64,000 bases of DNA from Quercus robur (GCF_932294415.1 NC_065535.1:13969282-14033281), one strand, 5' to 3'. Positions 21,061 to 34,289 are shown, counted from the first letter of the stretch. Notes: generated from the sequence alone by a model not told the origin. A program made the numbers and translations.

Positions 21061-24000
21061 ATGGCTCGAAGCCAAAGAGAAGATGAAGTAGCAATCAAGC
21101 TTGATGATATTAACGGAAGTCCATGCAGCAGCAACTTTCAGGGAAGAAGTGAGTCTCTACGACGAAGAAATAAAGAGTTTTGGGACCAAGAAAACCACTT
21201 AGGGTACTTGAATTCAGGTAGAGCAGAGGTTGTAAAGTGCAGTTCAAATGCTTCATTTAGGATACGTTCATGGAAGTCAGTGATGAGCATGACCAAGTCT
21301 AGGCTGATAGACCCGCCAGAGGAACCATGTCAAAGTTCAGTAAACTCTGGAAGAATCCCTGAGGAAGTTCAAGATTATGAGGAAGATGATGATATTGATG
21401 ACATCCCGGAAGAATATAAGAGAATGAAATTCAGCAAACTGACAATGCTTCAATCTGTGAGTCTTGTTTTGATTATTGTAGCCTTAGCTTGTAGCCTTTG
21501 GTTCCCAGTTATAAAAAGGTGCATATTGTGGGAGCTTCCATTATGGAAGTGGGAAATAATGGTTTTAGCATTAATCTGTGGACGTTTAGCGTCGGGTTGG
21601 GTTATTCGAGTGGTTGTGTTCCTTATAGAACGCAATTTTCTTTTGCGAAAACGGGTATTGTATTTTGTTTATGGGCTGAAGAAATCCGTTCAGAATTGCC
21701 TCTGGTTGGGTTTGGCTTTGCTGGTGTGGCATAGTATTTTCCATGACAGGTTTAAAAAGGAGACAGAGAGCAAGATTTTGCCTTACGTAAATAGGATTTT
21801 TGTTTGTTTTCTTGTGGGTACCCTAATATGGCTCATGAATACTCTACTTGCTAAGGTCTTGGCTTCAACCTTCCATGTAAACACATTCTTTGAACGAATC
21901 CAGCAGGCTTTGTTTAAACAGTATGTCATCAAATTGCTCTCTAGTTCGCCATTGTTTAAAAGGCATGATACAGAAGAGGAAGTTCTGGCTGAGCTTCAGG
22001 AGCTTGAGAAAGCTGGGGTTACTTCGCCTAGTGAGCTTGGAACAACTCTGCCTCCTAGGAGTAGGAAGGTGATAGGAATTGGTAGAGAACGAAAAATTCC
22101 AATGATTGGGAAGAATTCTAGATTTTCGAGGACAATGTATAAAAGGGAAGATGAGGAGATCTCTGTTGATCACCTGCATAAGCTGAATCAGAAGAATGTA
22201 TCAGCTTGGAATATGAAGAGGATGGTTAATATTGTCCAGCATGGGGATTTATCCACTCTGGACGAGCAGTTACTGAATTCAAAAATCCAGGATGAAGCTT
22301 TGTTGCAGATCAGAAGTGAGCGCCAGGCAAAAGAGGCAGCCAACAGGATATTTCAGAACGTGGCAAAGCCAGAGTCGGAGTAAGTTCTTACATTCTTTCA
22401 CCGTTTCTTTTCTTACATCAGACGACAAAAATAGGGTGTAAAATACTAGTGCTTTCCCTTTCTTTTTTTTTATCTATTAAAAAATCTAGGGAGGCAAATT
22501 TTTAAGGCATGCAATCCACTAAAACTGACCTGATCTAACCAACCTATTGGGTTGAGTTAGGTTGAGTTGTGAATTTATTTTTACAGTAAGTCAGGTTGGG
22601 TTTGGGTCATAAAATTCTCAAATTCATGTAACACGACTCAACCCACCTATATTTGATATATATTTAAAAATATATTATACTATTTTGTTATTTACTTTTT
22701 GCTCATCTTCTTAAATAAAGCCTAAACCCTAAGTTCTCATTTCAATCACCTTCTTATCTCATGTTACTCTCTCTCCCTCTCCCACCACTCTCACTCCAAT
22801 TCTGAGCCCTAAGTTCTCCTTATATTATTTGTGTTAGTTTGGTATTATGCTCAAAATTATTTGATTATATATTTGCTCTTATTTGTAATGGTGTTGTTAT
22901 AATGTTCAATTTAATAATAATAATAATAATAGTAATTAAAAAAACTCTCCAACCTAATCCACGTCGTTTGGGTTGGGTTGGACCCTTGTAATGGGTTGGA
23001 TTAGGTTAGATATTTTTTAACCCATCATGGTGATTTGGGTTGAGAAAACCCCTCAACCCAACCTGACTCATGCACACCTCTAAATATTTCCACAACATTT
23101 TCTACGATGTGTGTCTTGTTGTGATTGCCGTATAATAAAAAGAGTAACAATGATGGATCTATGTAAAAGTGATGAAACATCAATCATAATTTGACACTTT
23201 AACAGGTTTGGGAGAAAGATTGTGAAAAATGTTGTCCCTAGCATTCCTTGAAGTAATTCTTGTCTTATTTTTTGTTTTTAAAATATTGATGTGTCATACC
23301 TTCTTGATTTTTATAAAATGCAAACCTCTATATAAGATTCATTTACCTCGAGGATGTGATGCGCTTTATGAGTGAAGAAGAAGCTTTGAAGACGATGCAT
23401 CTGTTTGGAGTAGCAGCTGAGAATAAGGGAATCAGCAAGTCCTTCCATATGGACTGGATGGTATGACTACTTTCTATATGTTTCTTGGCCTCTGGCTATG
23501 GTGCTCAATGTAAAAGATACTAGGCAATTTTTGTTCTCATTTATTTGATGGACATCTCCTAGTGGGGGAAAAAATTGAATTGTGTTCTCATTTATTTTCT
23601 ATATATGAAACAATGAGCTAAAGTAAACTTCACCTTTTGTTTTAGGTTAAAGCCTTTAGAGAGAGAAGGGCACTTGGATTGTCTCTCACTGATACAAAAA
23701 CAGCTGTGGACAAACTCCATAATTTTTTGAACATTATTGTAGCTATCATCATATTGATAATATGGCTTATTATACTCAAAGTTCCAATTGCCCGCTTCCT
23801 TGTCCTTTTAAGTTCACAACTAGTTTTGGTGGTGTTTATGTTTGGGAATACCTGCAGAACAGTATTTGAAGCAATCATCTTCTTATTTGTAATTCACCCA
23901 TTTGATGTTGGTGATCGTTGTGAAGTCGACGGAGTCATGGTAAGACACGAGGCTTAATAAGATGTTTATTATGCACTCTCATATAAGCATATATCTTTCG

Positions 24001-24832
24001 TTTGTGTTCTAACTTATGTTTCCTTGGGTTTCAGATGGTAGTTGACGAGATGAACATACTAACTACAGTTTTTCTGAGATGTGATAACCAAAAGATCATA
24101 TACCCTAACAGTATTCTAGCTACAAAGCCCATTGGTAACTATCAACGTAGTCCAGACATGGGAGATGCAATTGATTTCTGTATTAACATCTCCACTCCAA
24201 TGGAAAAGATCACCAGCATGAAATTAAGAATAACAGGGTATGTATGGTCCTGCATCTTTTCTTTCCTTATTAATTTTCATTTTCCCTAGTGCAACCTAAT
24301 TCTTAGAAATACTAATGGTATAGACTCTATTACATATTTAGAATCACGCACAGAATTAGTGGTACCACCAACACTACACTTTCATTAGTGCTTCACATTG
24401 CTCTTGCCATGAGCATGGACTAAGCACATATGATCGACTATTCACTTTTTTACGTAATTCCATATGTTTTGCCACCAAAAAATAAAAATCCTTTCTTAAG
24501 TAATTCTCTGATGTCGAGGGCCTTGTGGCTACTGAAATTGCAGTTATATTGAAGGCATGAATGAGCACTGGCAGCCGGGTCCAATGGTGATAATGAGGGA
24601 CGTGATAGACATGAACAAGCTGATGATGTCAGTGTGGCTTGCACACAGATTGAACTATCAGGACATAGGGGAGAGATTTCTTAGGAGAGAGGCATTGCTT
24701 GAAGAGATGATCAAAATTTTCAGGGAGCTCGATATTGAATACGGCCTGCTGCCTGTTAACGTGAATGTCCAAAACTTGCCACCTCCAGTATCAAACAGGC
24801 TTCCTTCAACTTGGAAAACCTATGCTAGCTGA
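21061..24832 (+). CDS. MSL10-like: MscS-like mechanosensitive ion channel (MSL10 type), paralog 1
   Basis: Five exons: 21061-22379, 23337-23460, 23646-23939, 24035-24237, 24544-24832. All introns are GT-AG and the frame stays open for 742 codons. The N-terminus (1-125) is hydrophilic, with an acidic run near 106-118 (EEDDDIDDIPEE). TM helices lie near 127-150, 163-190, 200-226 and 243-268. After a cytosolic loop (270-490), TM5 is near 506-526 and TM6 near 532-565. The pore-lining TM6 reads QLVLVVFMFGNTC then HPFDVGDRCEVDG, the MscS signature, and a beta domain follows. Known role of the family: plasma-membrane channels opened by membrane tension; MSL10 also signals cell swelling and cell death. 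Length matches Arabidopsis MSL10 (734 aa). Intron 1 (957 bp) carries a repeat rich in cccaacc words. Several positions conserved in MSL10 are changed here but not in paralog 2 (see findings). Confidence 0.93.
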
Positions 24833-25882
24833 TTATGCAGGTCATATATAGTGAAGCCAACTTTTAGAATGAGGACTGGCACCTAGCGCCAATTCCTTTT
24901 CGGCTTGTGAAGGAATTGGCAAGGGTTTCCCATAAGAATTGTTGGATCTGGAAATGATTTATGGTGACTCAAGAAAAACTCTTACCTCCCTGATAAAACA
25001 AAAATGAGATTCATTACAAGTTTGTTGCATTGTAATATCTATCTATATAATATCTAAAAATTAAAGCATTGCATTTATAGGTGCTATGCTTTTATTGAGG
25101 CACATCAATGTAGTATTTCAGTCCATTTAATCCATTTCAATTGTAAGATCTATTAGTAAATAACTAAATGAGTTAGTTTAATTATTTTTTCCAAATCTAT
25201 TAGTACATTAAGCCATTTAAGCATTTTCTAAATTAATATTAATCAAACAATATAGTTTTTTTAAATAATGCATCTTATGAATGTTTTCATTTAAATTTTT
25301 AATAGTAAAAAAAAAAAACATTTAAATGATATCATTTACTAAATGTGCATTTGGGATTGCTTAAAAAGCCATTTTTTTTTTACTATTTAGCTTATTTTTG
25401 CTATTATTCATGGGTCTCATTGCACTTTTTGGTACTATTCATAAGCTCTGTTGTACTATTTCTACTACATTTTAGCTTTATCTACAGTACTTTTAGCAAA
25501 AAGTTTTCAGTTTCAGTTAAATAAGTTGTTCCTAAACAGACACTAATTAAAACATTTACATAGTAACATGATTGGTTAGTTTCACATTAACAACATAATG
25601 AAAAAATCCTCATTATTTTTTTTTTCATGATACCGTAATTAGTACAAATTTTACTGCATATAAGTTTTACAAATCTATATAATATTTAAAAGTAAAGTGT
25701 AGTATTTATTAATGTTACGCTCATTTTGAATTACATCAGCGTAGCATTTCAGTCTACTTTGGTCCAAGTTGGTCCATTCAGTCCAATTGGATCCACTTCT
25801 TTATAAAGATAGTATATAAAAATATAATGTTACCCGCACGGTTTTGTTACCCCTGTGCAGGGCATGCCTCTACCACTACTAC
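24833..25882. other. Downstream spacer of the first MSL gene
   Basis: Matches copy 2 up to 25285, where the copy-2 solo LTR inserted (single aatgt at 25280-25284). Two related stretches, 25040-25140 and 25673-25790, start tctatataatat and reach tttcagtcca-type words. They resemble, in reverse complement, the left edge of block copy 2 (46075-46150). No gene seen. Confidence 0.5.
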
Positions 25883-26285
25883 ACATGTGTAGTAGTTGTA
25901 CACTCATGCCTTGAGCTCAAGCTTATAAGGCATGGGTGGGGCGTTTCTTTTTTCGATGTGGGACTGCACTCAAAGTCTTCCCATGTCACTTGAGAACAAA
26001 ACTGTGCGAGGTGTTGGGTTCGGGACATGGCCAAGCCAATCCCACCCCACCCCAAAGTGGACAATACTCTTGATGGGCACTGCCCTCAAAAGTGCCTTTT
26101 TGTGGGGAAGATTTTTGTTCTAGGCCCGCACAAGCAGTTTGTTCGCTTCGGGACAAGCCCGCATGGTTTTGTTTTCAAGTGATATGGGAAGACTTTGAGT
26201 GTAGTCCCACATCGACAAGAGAAGCACCCCACCCATGCCTTATAAGCTTGAGCTCAAGGCATGTGTGTACCACTACTACACATGG
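25883..26285. repeat. Foldback inverted repeat
   Basis: Arms 25883-26010 and 26157-26285 are reverse complements over ~128 bp with few mismatches. They include ttgagctcaagcttataagg, gcatgggtgggg and cgatgtgggact. The ~146-bp loop has a further short inverted match (gtggggaagatttttgttc to 26283-26302). No ORF of interest. Probably a foldback/MITE-type element; I see no clear target duplication. Confidence 0.8.
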
Positions 26286-26346
26286 AACAAAAATCCTCCC
26301 CACACATACGTTTGGGTGTTGTATTTTTTAGTTCTCCATCACAAGT

Positions 26347-26348
<2 letters not shown>

Positions 26349-26408
<60 letters not shown>
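26349..26408. repeat. (CT)n microsatellite
   Basis: About 60 bp of uninterrupted TC dinucleotides. Confidence 0.95.
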
Positions 26409-26410
<2 letters not shown>

Positions 26411-27354
26411 ATAAAATTTAGAGAATAAATTATACATATTCAAAATAAGTTTGATATGAGTTTTAATTGTTATGCTAATCTCTTTTAAGAGAATGAATAA
26501 TTTGAATAATTTATTTAAATAAAAATTAACTACAAAAAAAATGCCTATTAGCAAGCAAGAATTTTTGACGGACCCAAAAAGCCCTTTAAAAAATTCTTAT
26601 TTGTGATAGCAAAATAAAGGCCTCGTAAATACTTGGCAAAATGTAAAATATTTGTGACCAACAAAAAAAAGCTGTCACAATTATGTGTTATAGCCGTCAC
26701 AAATACTAATATTTTGGAGGGAAATTTTCCCTCCATATTATTTGTGAGGGACAGTTAAAAATCTCTCACAAAAAGTGTATTATTTGTGACGGTTAAAAAA
26801 AATCATTACTAATACTAAATTATTTGCAAGGGCTAGGATCGACCTTCACAAATAATCATTAAAATGTCATAATATTTGGAGAAAAATGTTCCCACCAAAG
26901 TATTTTTGAGGGACAATAAAAAATCCCTTACAAAAAGTTTATTTTTTGTGTGGGTTAAAAATATGCCTTACTAATACTAAATTATTTGCAACGGCCACGA
27001 TTGACCTTCGCAAAAAATCATTAAAATATTAATTTTTTTAAAGATTTATTCTAAAATTCAAAGAAAAATAAAAAGAAATGCATAAACCTATAGCACTTTG
27101 TATTCTTTAGATGAACCTTTTGTTTACAGTCTAAAAAAAAAACTTTTATATACATCCTATATAAGAAAGGTCCGTCCTTATTTTCTAAACAATTGTACCT
27201 ATAAAAAAATGATAGGATAACACTTTCAACTTCAAAATGGTAGCCTAAAATTCAATATTTTCAGTCTTTTGTACTCTCTCTCTCTCTCTCTCTCTTAAAA
27301 GTGCATAAAATTTTCTTCCTATCAAAATAATGTATAAAAAAGATGAGTTCATAA

Positions 27355-30300
27355 ATCAAATGGTTAATTACATCCGATTGGCATGAAAATGGGCATGCAT
27401 GTTAAGAACATATAGAACATATAATCTAATTATTGGATTTCCAAAATATGAATTCAATAATAAGTTACTGGGCGGTGTAAATGAAAATTGACATGCATGT
27501 TAAGAACATATAGAACATGTAATCTAACGATTGGATTTCCAAAATATGAATTTAATAATAAATTATTGGGCGGTGTAACATTTTTTAGAGTTACATTAAC
27601 TGTAACTTAAACCCAACCCTATATTTCTTAATTCGATATAAATTTTGACAAATCTATTGTTAGATTACATTATCTTCATATATTTTTCACGCTTATAAAA
27701 TTTCAAGTGATCAAATATTAATTGTCATGTCATCAATCAATTGTTTAAATTCAAATTTTTGTAGTTTAAAATAATGCATAAAAGATGAGTTTATAGATCA
27801 AATGGTAAATTATATCCGATTGGCATGAGGATTGGCATGCATGTTAAGAACATATAGAGCATGTAATTCAACGGTTGGATTTTTAAAATATGAATTCAAT
27901 AATAAGTTATTAGGTGATGTAACATTTTTTAGAATTACGTCAGGTATAACTTGAACCGAACCTTATATTTATTAATTCGATGTGAATTTTGACAAATCTA
28001 CCGTTAGATTACATTATCTTCGTATATTTTTCATGCTAACAAAATTTCAAGATGATTAAAGATCAATAGTCATGTCATCAATCAATTGTCTAGATTCAAG
28101 TTTTAGTAGTTTAAAATAATGCATAAAAGATGAGTTTATAGATAAAATGGTAAATTACATCCGATTGGCATGAAAGTTGGCATGTATGTTAAGAACATAT
28201 AAAACATGTAATCTAACGGTTGGATTTTCAAAATATGAATTCAATAATAAGTTATTGGTGGTGTAACATTTTTTTAGAGTTACGTCAAGTGTAACTCGAA
28301 CCCAACCCTATATTTCTTAATTCGATGTGAATTTTGATAAATCTACCGTTAGATTATATTATCTTCATATATTTTTCATGCTTACAAAATTTCAAGATGA
28401 TCAAAAATTAATAGCCATGTCATCAATCAATTGTCAAGATTTAAGTTTTAGTAGTTTAAAATAATGTATAAAATATGGGTTTATAGATCAAATGGTAAAT
28501 TACATCCAATTGGCATGAAAATCGACATGCATGTTAAGACCATATAGAAAATGTAATCCAACGGTTGGATTTTTAGAATATGAATTCAATGATAAGTTAT
28601 TGGGTGGTGTAACATTTTTTAGAATTACGTCAGGTGTAACTTGAACCCAACCCTATATTTCTTAATTCGATGTGAATTTTGACAAATCTACCGTTAGATT
28701 ACATTATCTTCGTATATTTTTCATGCTTACAAAATTTCAAGGTGATCAAAGATTAATAGGTTGTCATCAATCAATTGTCTAAATTCAAGTTTTTGTAGTT
28801 TAAAATAACACATAAAAGATGAGTTTACAGATCAAATAGTAACTTACATCCGATTGTTACGAAAATTGGCATGTATGTTAAGAACATATAGAACATGTAA
28901 TCCAATGATTGATTTCCAAAATATGGATTCAATAATAAGTTACTAGGTGGTGTAACATTTTGTAAAGTTACATTAAGTGTAACTTGAACCCAACCTTATA
29001 TTTCTTAATTCGATATGAATTTTGACAAATATACTGTTAGATTACATTATCTTTATATATTTTCATGCTTACAAAAGTTCAAGGTGATCAAATATTAATA
29101 GTCATGTCATCAATCAATTGTCTAGATTCAAATTTTAGTAATTTAAAATAATGCATAAAAGATGAGTTTATAGATAAAATGGTAAATTACATTCAATTGG
29201 CATGAAACTCGGCATGCATGTTAAGATCATATAGAACATGTAATCCAACGGTTGGATTTTCAAAATATAAATTCAATAATAAGTTATTGGATGGTGTAAT
29301 ATTTTTTAGAGTTATGTTAGGTGTAACTTGAACCCAACCCTATATTTCTTATTTTGATGTAAATTTTGATAAATCTATCGTTACATTACATTATCTTCAT
29401 ATATTTTTCATGCTTACAAAATTTTAAGGTGATAAAAAATTAATAGGCTTGTCATCAATCAATTGTTTTAATTCAAGTTTTTGTAGTTTAAAATAACACA
29501 TAAAAAGATGAATTTAGTGATTAAATAGTAACTAACATCCGATTGTCATGAAAATTGGCATGCATGTTAAGAACATATAAAAAATGTAATCCAACGGTTG
29601 GATTTGCAAAATATGAATTCAATAATAAATTATTGGGAGCTGTAAGATTTTTTAGAGTTACATCAGGTGTAACTTAAACCCAACCCTGTACTTCTTAATT
29701 CGATGTGAATTTTGACAAATTTACCGTTAGATTACATTATCTTCATATATTTTTCATGCTTACAAAAGTTCAAGGTGATCAAAGATTAATAGCTATGTCA
29801 TCAATTAATTGTTTAATTTCAAGTTGTTGTAGTTTAAAATAATGCATAAAAGATGACATTATAGATCAAATGGTAAATTACATTCGATTGGCACAAAAAT
29901 TGGCATGCGTATTAAGACCATAGAGAAAATGTAATCCAACGGTTGGATTTTCAAAATATGAATTTAATAATAAGTTATTGGGTGGTGTAACATTTTTTTT
30001 GAGTTACATCATGTGTAACTTGAACCCAACCCTATATTTCTTAATTCGATATGTATTTTGACAAATCTACCGTTAAATTACATTCTCTTCATATATTTTT
30101 CATGCTTACAAAATTTCAAGGTAATCAAAGATTAATAGCCATGTCATCAATCAATTATCTAAATTCAAGTTTTTGTAGTTTAAAATATTGCATAAAAGAT
30201 GAGTTTAAAGAGCAAATGGAAAATTACATCTTATTGGAATGAAAATTGGCATGCATGTTAAGAACATATGGAATATGTGATCCAATGGTTGGATTTTCAA

Positions 30301-30505
30301 AATATGAATTTAATAATAAGTTATTGGGTGGTATAATATTTTTTAGAGTTACATTAGATGTAACTTGAACCCAACTATAAATTTCTTAATTCGATGTGAA
30401 TTTTGATAAATCTACTGTTAGATTACATTATCTTCATATATTTTTTATGCTTACAAAATTTCAAGGTGATTAAAGATTAATAGCCATGTCATCAATCAAT
30501 GGATT
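27355..30505. repeat. Satellite-like tandem array, ~345-bp period, about nine units
   Basis: The landmark acatccgattggcatga (or variant) recurs at roughly 27368, 27812, 28155, 28500, 28845, 29188, 29535, 29880 and 30225. Each unit also has atccaacggttggat, a ggtggtgtaac stretch, aacccaaccctatatttctt and accgttagattacat. The first interval is ~100 bp longer because part of the unit is duplicated. Units differ by scattered substitutions, so the array is not freshly homogenised. No coding. Confidence 0.9.
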
Positions 30506-32247
30506 GAAAAATTGAGTTATGGATTGAAAAATTGTGAACTTGCTACAACCCGACCCACCTACTTAATTATACATACATAAAAAAAAAATATTAGTCCAGA
30601 TTGTAAAGTATTTTAAGTTAATCAATTTACCTAATAAATTTTTACAACTAATCAATATTCAATTCCCTTAGTAGAATTGGCCTTCAAAAAATTCCTTAAA
30701 CAAAATCTAAAAAGTCAACATTGAAACCCTAAACACCCCTACCTATCACCCATCCCATTTACTTTCGCCGTATATACAATATACACTTTGTGGCTCTGGT
30801 CTTACTTTTTCTTCTCACCTTTCACTTTTGGCTTTCACCTTCAGCCACTGTCTTTCCCTTCCTCTTTCTTCTTTAACCTTTTTGAAGCCTATTTCTTATC
30901 ATTTCAATTCTTCACCGACAATAAAAAAGGTACGTAATTGCATTATTGTCTTCTATTGTTTAATTCTTTTTTGTCTTTTTGTTTTCGGTTTATATAATTT
31001 AATCCGTTTATATATTATAAAATTTGTTATAATATTACAAGTAAAGCCATTCTGGCAGAGGTTCATTGTATATTCAAGTTAAATATGTTATATATTACAT
31101 AAGAATACAATTCATCTAATTCTTTGTCTTTGTCTAATTTTATTATTATTATTTTTAATCCTTGAAGTGACTTTGGAAATGTCAAGACTTTGAGTTTGTT
31201 GATTTAATTTTCCTAAGTTGTAACATAGAGCCTATTGTTTTTTAATTTCCTAAATTATAAGGCAGAGCCTACTTTTGCTAGAGATGATATATCTCTTTTT
31301 TTCATTGATCCTATGTTTATGTTAGAATTGAGATTATTCAATGAAATCTATCTTTACTTTTTTTTTTTTTTTTTTTTTTTGTGCATTAGTTATATTTTGA
31401 TATTATTCAATAAAAAATTGTAGTTTGTGATAATTTTTTTTTTAAAATGTTGTTAATGCCAACCCACTGAGTTGAAACCACCAAAATTTGTAACCAATCC
31501 GCTGGATTTAGACTTTGGTGGGTTGGTAGCACATTGGATAAAAATATTGGTGTTTACCCGCCCAATCCGACCCACGCACACCCCTAATTGTGGTAATTTT
31601 AAGAACACTATAAGGAATGTTAAATGCGGAAATTTTGTAGAGTTCTCTTATGTGAGTTTTAAATGTGTAAGGCTTGTGGTGAGTTGAAAATCTATAGATT
31701 ACTTGAAAAAGTTAATTAAGATGACGATGTTGACAACATATTTGTCCAATCTCAATTGCTTGGCTTGAGATTTGCTTTAGGTTGTGTTGATATTTCTATT
31801 TTACAAGACCCAATGTTAATTGTGCTAGTTATTTTTAAGAGTGCATAATTATACATGTGTTAGCAACCATTATTGTTGTTAGTTATAAAATATGATGCTT
31901 TATAGGGAGTAGATAAAATGTCAGTTAATAAATTTTGGATGCATCATTCTACTAGTTATATTAATGGGGTTGAAAATTTTCTTCAGTATGCATTTAAACA
32001 TTCAATGAATAAAGATATGAAAATCAATTATTTGTGTGTTAATTGTAGCAATAAGTATTGTTGGATTGAGGATAAGGTCTAGTATCATCTTATATTAGAG
32101 TATCATCTTTTACTAGTGGGTCATGTCTTTAACACAATCATATTGGAAATACATATTTATATTATATACTTTCATCATATTAATACTAACTAATAGTAGA
32201 TAGACATGGCAAGGGCTTATTAAAAAAAAAAAAAAAAAAAGGCAAAC
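30506..32247. other. Interior of element A, no gene recognised
   Basis: Holds a CT-rich stretch at 30790-30890, poly-T at 31360-31380, and a region near 31440-31590 with hAT-like words (ccaacccactgag, then gacccacgcacacccct). Short ORFs at 30828-31082 and 31235-31423 have no motif I recognise. Confidence 0.4.
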
Positions 32248-32613
32248 ATGACAAGGGAAGGTAAAAGTAAAGGCAGAATCATCACACCAAAAGCTACTCA
32301 AGAGATTACTATTATTTTTTACCAAAAATTGAATGGAGCTTGGACAACTTTTAGTGAATACCCAAGATTTGAGCTCGAAACTCTATATGCTTACTATAGA
32401 GCTCAACATTTTAAGAATAAGCAACCAGACGAGGAAGTGAAGAAAGAATTTGTAGAATTGGTGAAACACTGTTATTCTGATTGGATGTTTCACATTAAAA
32501 ATCCTATTTTTAAAAAGTACATAGAGAAAGAAGATTGTTATAAGAATGGTCCTTCCTTCATTCCTACACTCTTTTGGAAAAAGATGGTGGATAAATGGAT
32601 GGATGGAGATTAG
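32248..32613 (+). CDS. Unrecognised 121-aa ORF inside CACTA-like element A
   Basis: MTREGKSKGR then a compact, charged, aromatic-rich domain: AWTTFSEYPRFELETLYAYY, HFKNKQPDEEV and SFIPTLFWKKMV. The composition looks like a folded protein, unlike the neighbouring AT-rich noise. A second open stretch at 32766-32856 (acidic, ends NSEED-stop) sits behind a tttttaag acceptor-like site and could be a further exon. I do not recognise the family. A remnant of an accessory transposon gene is likely given the location; a captured host fragment is the alternative. Confidence 0.4.
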   Translation: MTREGKSKGRIITPKATQEITIIFYQKLNGAWTTFSEYPRFELETLYAYYRAQHFKNKQPDEEVKKEFVELVKHCYSDWMFHIKNPIFKKYIEKEDCYKNGPSFIPTLFWKKMVDKWMDGD

Positions 32614-33033
32614 GGGGTGAGTATAAATGAAATACATGTCATGAATTCTCTCTATCTCTCTTGCACTCTCTTTAATGATTATTTGTTATTATTTTTATAA
32701 AAGCTAATATTCTAGTGTATGAATTTTTATTTTATTTTATTTTATTTTTTATTATTTTTTTTAAGGATGGTACTAGTAGAGATGAAGAGGACAACTCAAT
32801 CAATAATACAAGGGAGGATGAAAACAGCTTGGAGGGTAACTCAGAGGAAGACTAGTATAGATCTTGTCATAATTCTAGTTGTTTAAGTTTAAAATAAGGT
32901 TTGATTTCAGGATTTCTTTGTATATTCTATATTTTAAAGTTTGAACTTAAATGAATTTTTATCTTTCAATTGATCAATTTTTAGTAATTATTGTACTGTC
33001 GTAACATGATAGTTAAAAAAAATTATATAAAAT

Positions 33034-33685
33034 TGTAGGGGCACGAATTATTTAACGGCCCAAGAGTAACGTTGGGCTAGTATACAATAGACCCCAACAA
33101 TATGATTTGTAGAGAGTGGGCTCGAATGGCATGACATTGGGCACAGGTGGACGATTTGATCGTGGCATCCATGGAAGTTCTGGTACGGGCAGGCCTTGCT
33201 TGACTAGCTAAGCCCTCCATTGGAATGGGTTGTAGGACTTTTTTTCTCGGACGCTGTCCAAGGATCCTTGTGCCCTTCCCTCTCTCCTCTTTTTCCGGGG
33301 AGGGAGAGATCCCTCTTCCCCTTCTGGGGAGTTCTTCCTTTTATATCCGTGTTTCTTCTCTTCCTTTAAGTTCACGTGTAAGTCTCACCCTTTTTTCGGG
33401 GTGCAGTCTCGTCCTGTCAACCCATACTCCAGTATGGTTTGGGGTCGCTGGGAAAGTTAAAGGGTATGGTTTAGAGCATGGACTTGTCAGATACAGGGCT
33501 TGGTATTATGATGTTGGTAGCTTTTTCCCTTACCCTGCCCCTAAACTCAGTTTCCCCCCTTCCTCAGGCATTTCGTGAGGTGCCGAGCATGAGGTTGTCC
33601 TCGGCAATGGCTCTCTTCGGCGTGGGCCCTGGCCCCTAGGCCCCCATGCAGAATGGGCCTGGGCCGCGAATTCATTAGCCCCACA
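33034..33685. mobile_element. Solo LTR nested in element A
   Basis: 652 bp, TGTAGGGGCACG...TTAGCCCCACA, with 5-bp duplications aaaat at 33029-33033 and 33686-33690. A TATA-like ttttatatcc is near 33339. GC-richer than its surroundings, with a ggcctgggccgcg end. No internal region remains. Confidence 0.9.
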
Positions 33686-34289
33686 AAAATAATTAAAAAT
33701 AAATAAATAATAAAATATTTCAAAAATTATATAAAATATTATCACTGATGACATAAAAATTTAGTCATAAATAATTTTATAGTGATGACAAAGTCCCTCA
33801 CAATTTATAGAATAGCAATGTCACTTAACCCCTTGCAAAAACATTTTAAGCTGTAGCTTAATGTATTCACTATTATTCCTAACTAATTGTGAGGGGTTAA
33901 AAGCCCTCACAAATAAATTTTAGCAATGGCATTATTTTTCTCTAAAAAGTATGTCATTAATTTGAAATTCGCAAATAACTAATTGCAACGGTATAAAGGT
34001 TCTCACAAATAGTTGTTAACGACGACTACTCCTCCTCGCTAAAAATAAGTGGTCGACTTTTCTCATCGTTTGGTAATATATTTGCGAAGGTAGATTTGTT
34101 CAGTAACGATAGTAAATTGCCCTCGTAAATTATCTATTTGTGAAAGCACGGTCGCAAAATCTTTTTTAGCAACAAGAGCAAATATGACGGCCTTTAAGGG
34201 CCACATGCCCTCGCTAATAGCCTTTTGCAATGATATTTGAATTTTTGCGAGGGCATTTTACCCTCACTAGTAGAATCTTTTCTTGTAGT

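Larger units (their letters stand above)
1044..25760 (+). repeat. Segmental duplication, copy 1 (contains first MSL gene)
   Basis: Sequence from about 1044 onward matches 46118 onward in the same order and orientation. It covers an AT microsatellite, the GGACCGAAT array, the flanks of all insertions, a shared hAT element and the whole five-exon MSL gene. The match is continuous to about 25285 and patchy to about 25765. Copy 1 is much longer because of insertions at 1965-8477, 8984-12041, 17727-18712 and 19091-20563 and a tandem expansion at 13050-13990. Between the gene copies, exons and short introns are close to identical, while spacer regions differ by many small indels. Confidence 0.9.
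26529..34289. mobile_element. CACTA-like element A (decayed), carrying a satellite array
   Basis: Left end ACTACAAAAAAAATGCC, right end inverted ACTACAAGAAAAGATTC. Both ends are followed inward by clusters of tttgtgacgg / gccctcacaaa words (26540-27010 and 33740-34280), the subterminal-repeat layout of CACTA elements. The expected leading C is not present at either end (A on both), and I see no 3-bp target duplication. The interior has a ~345-bp tandem satellite, a short coding-like stretch (32248-32613) and a nested solo LTR (33034-33685). No transposase is recognisable. Confidence 0.6.

Noticed and set aside
22495..23095. Possible hAT element in intron 1 of the first MSL gene (cccaacc-rich, ending catgcacacctcta)
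   Set aside because: Only one end resembles a hAT terminus; I could not find a matching inverted end or an 8-bp duplication. Also present in the second gene's intron.
27355..30505. Centromeric satellite
   Set aside because: The unit period (~345 bp) and variation are compatible, but only about nine units exist and they lie inside a transposon-like element; no evidence for a centromere.
30490..31590. Possible nested hAT element in CACTA-like element A
   Set aside because: A right-end-like motif is seen but no matching left end or target duplication.
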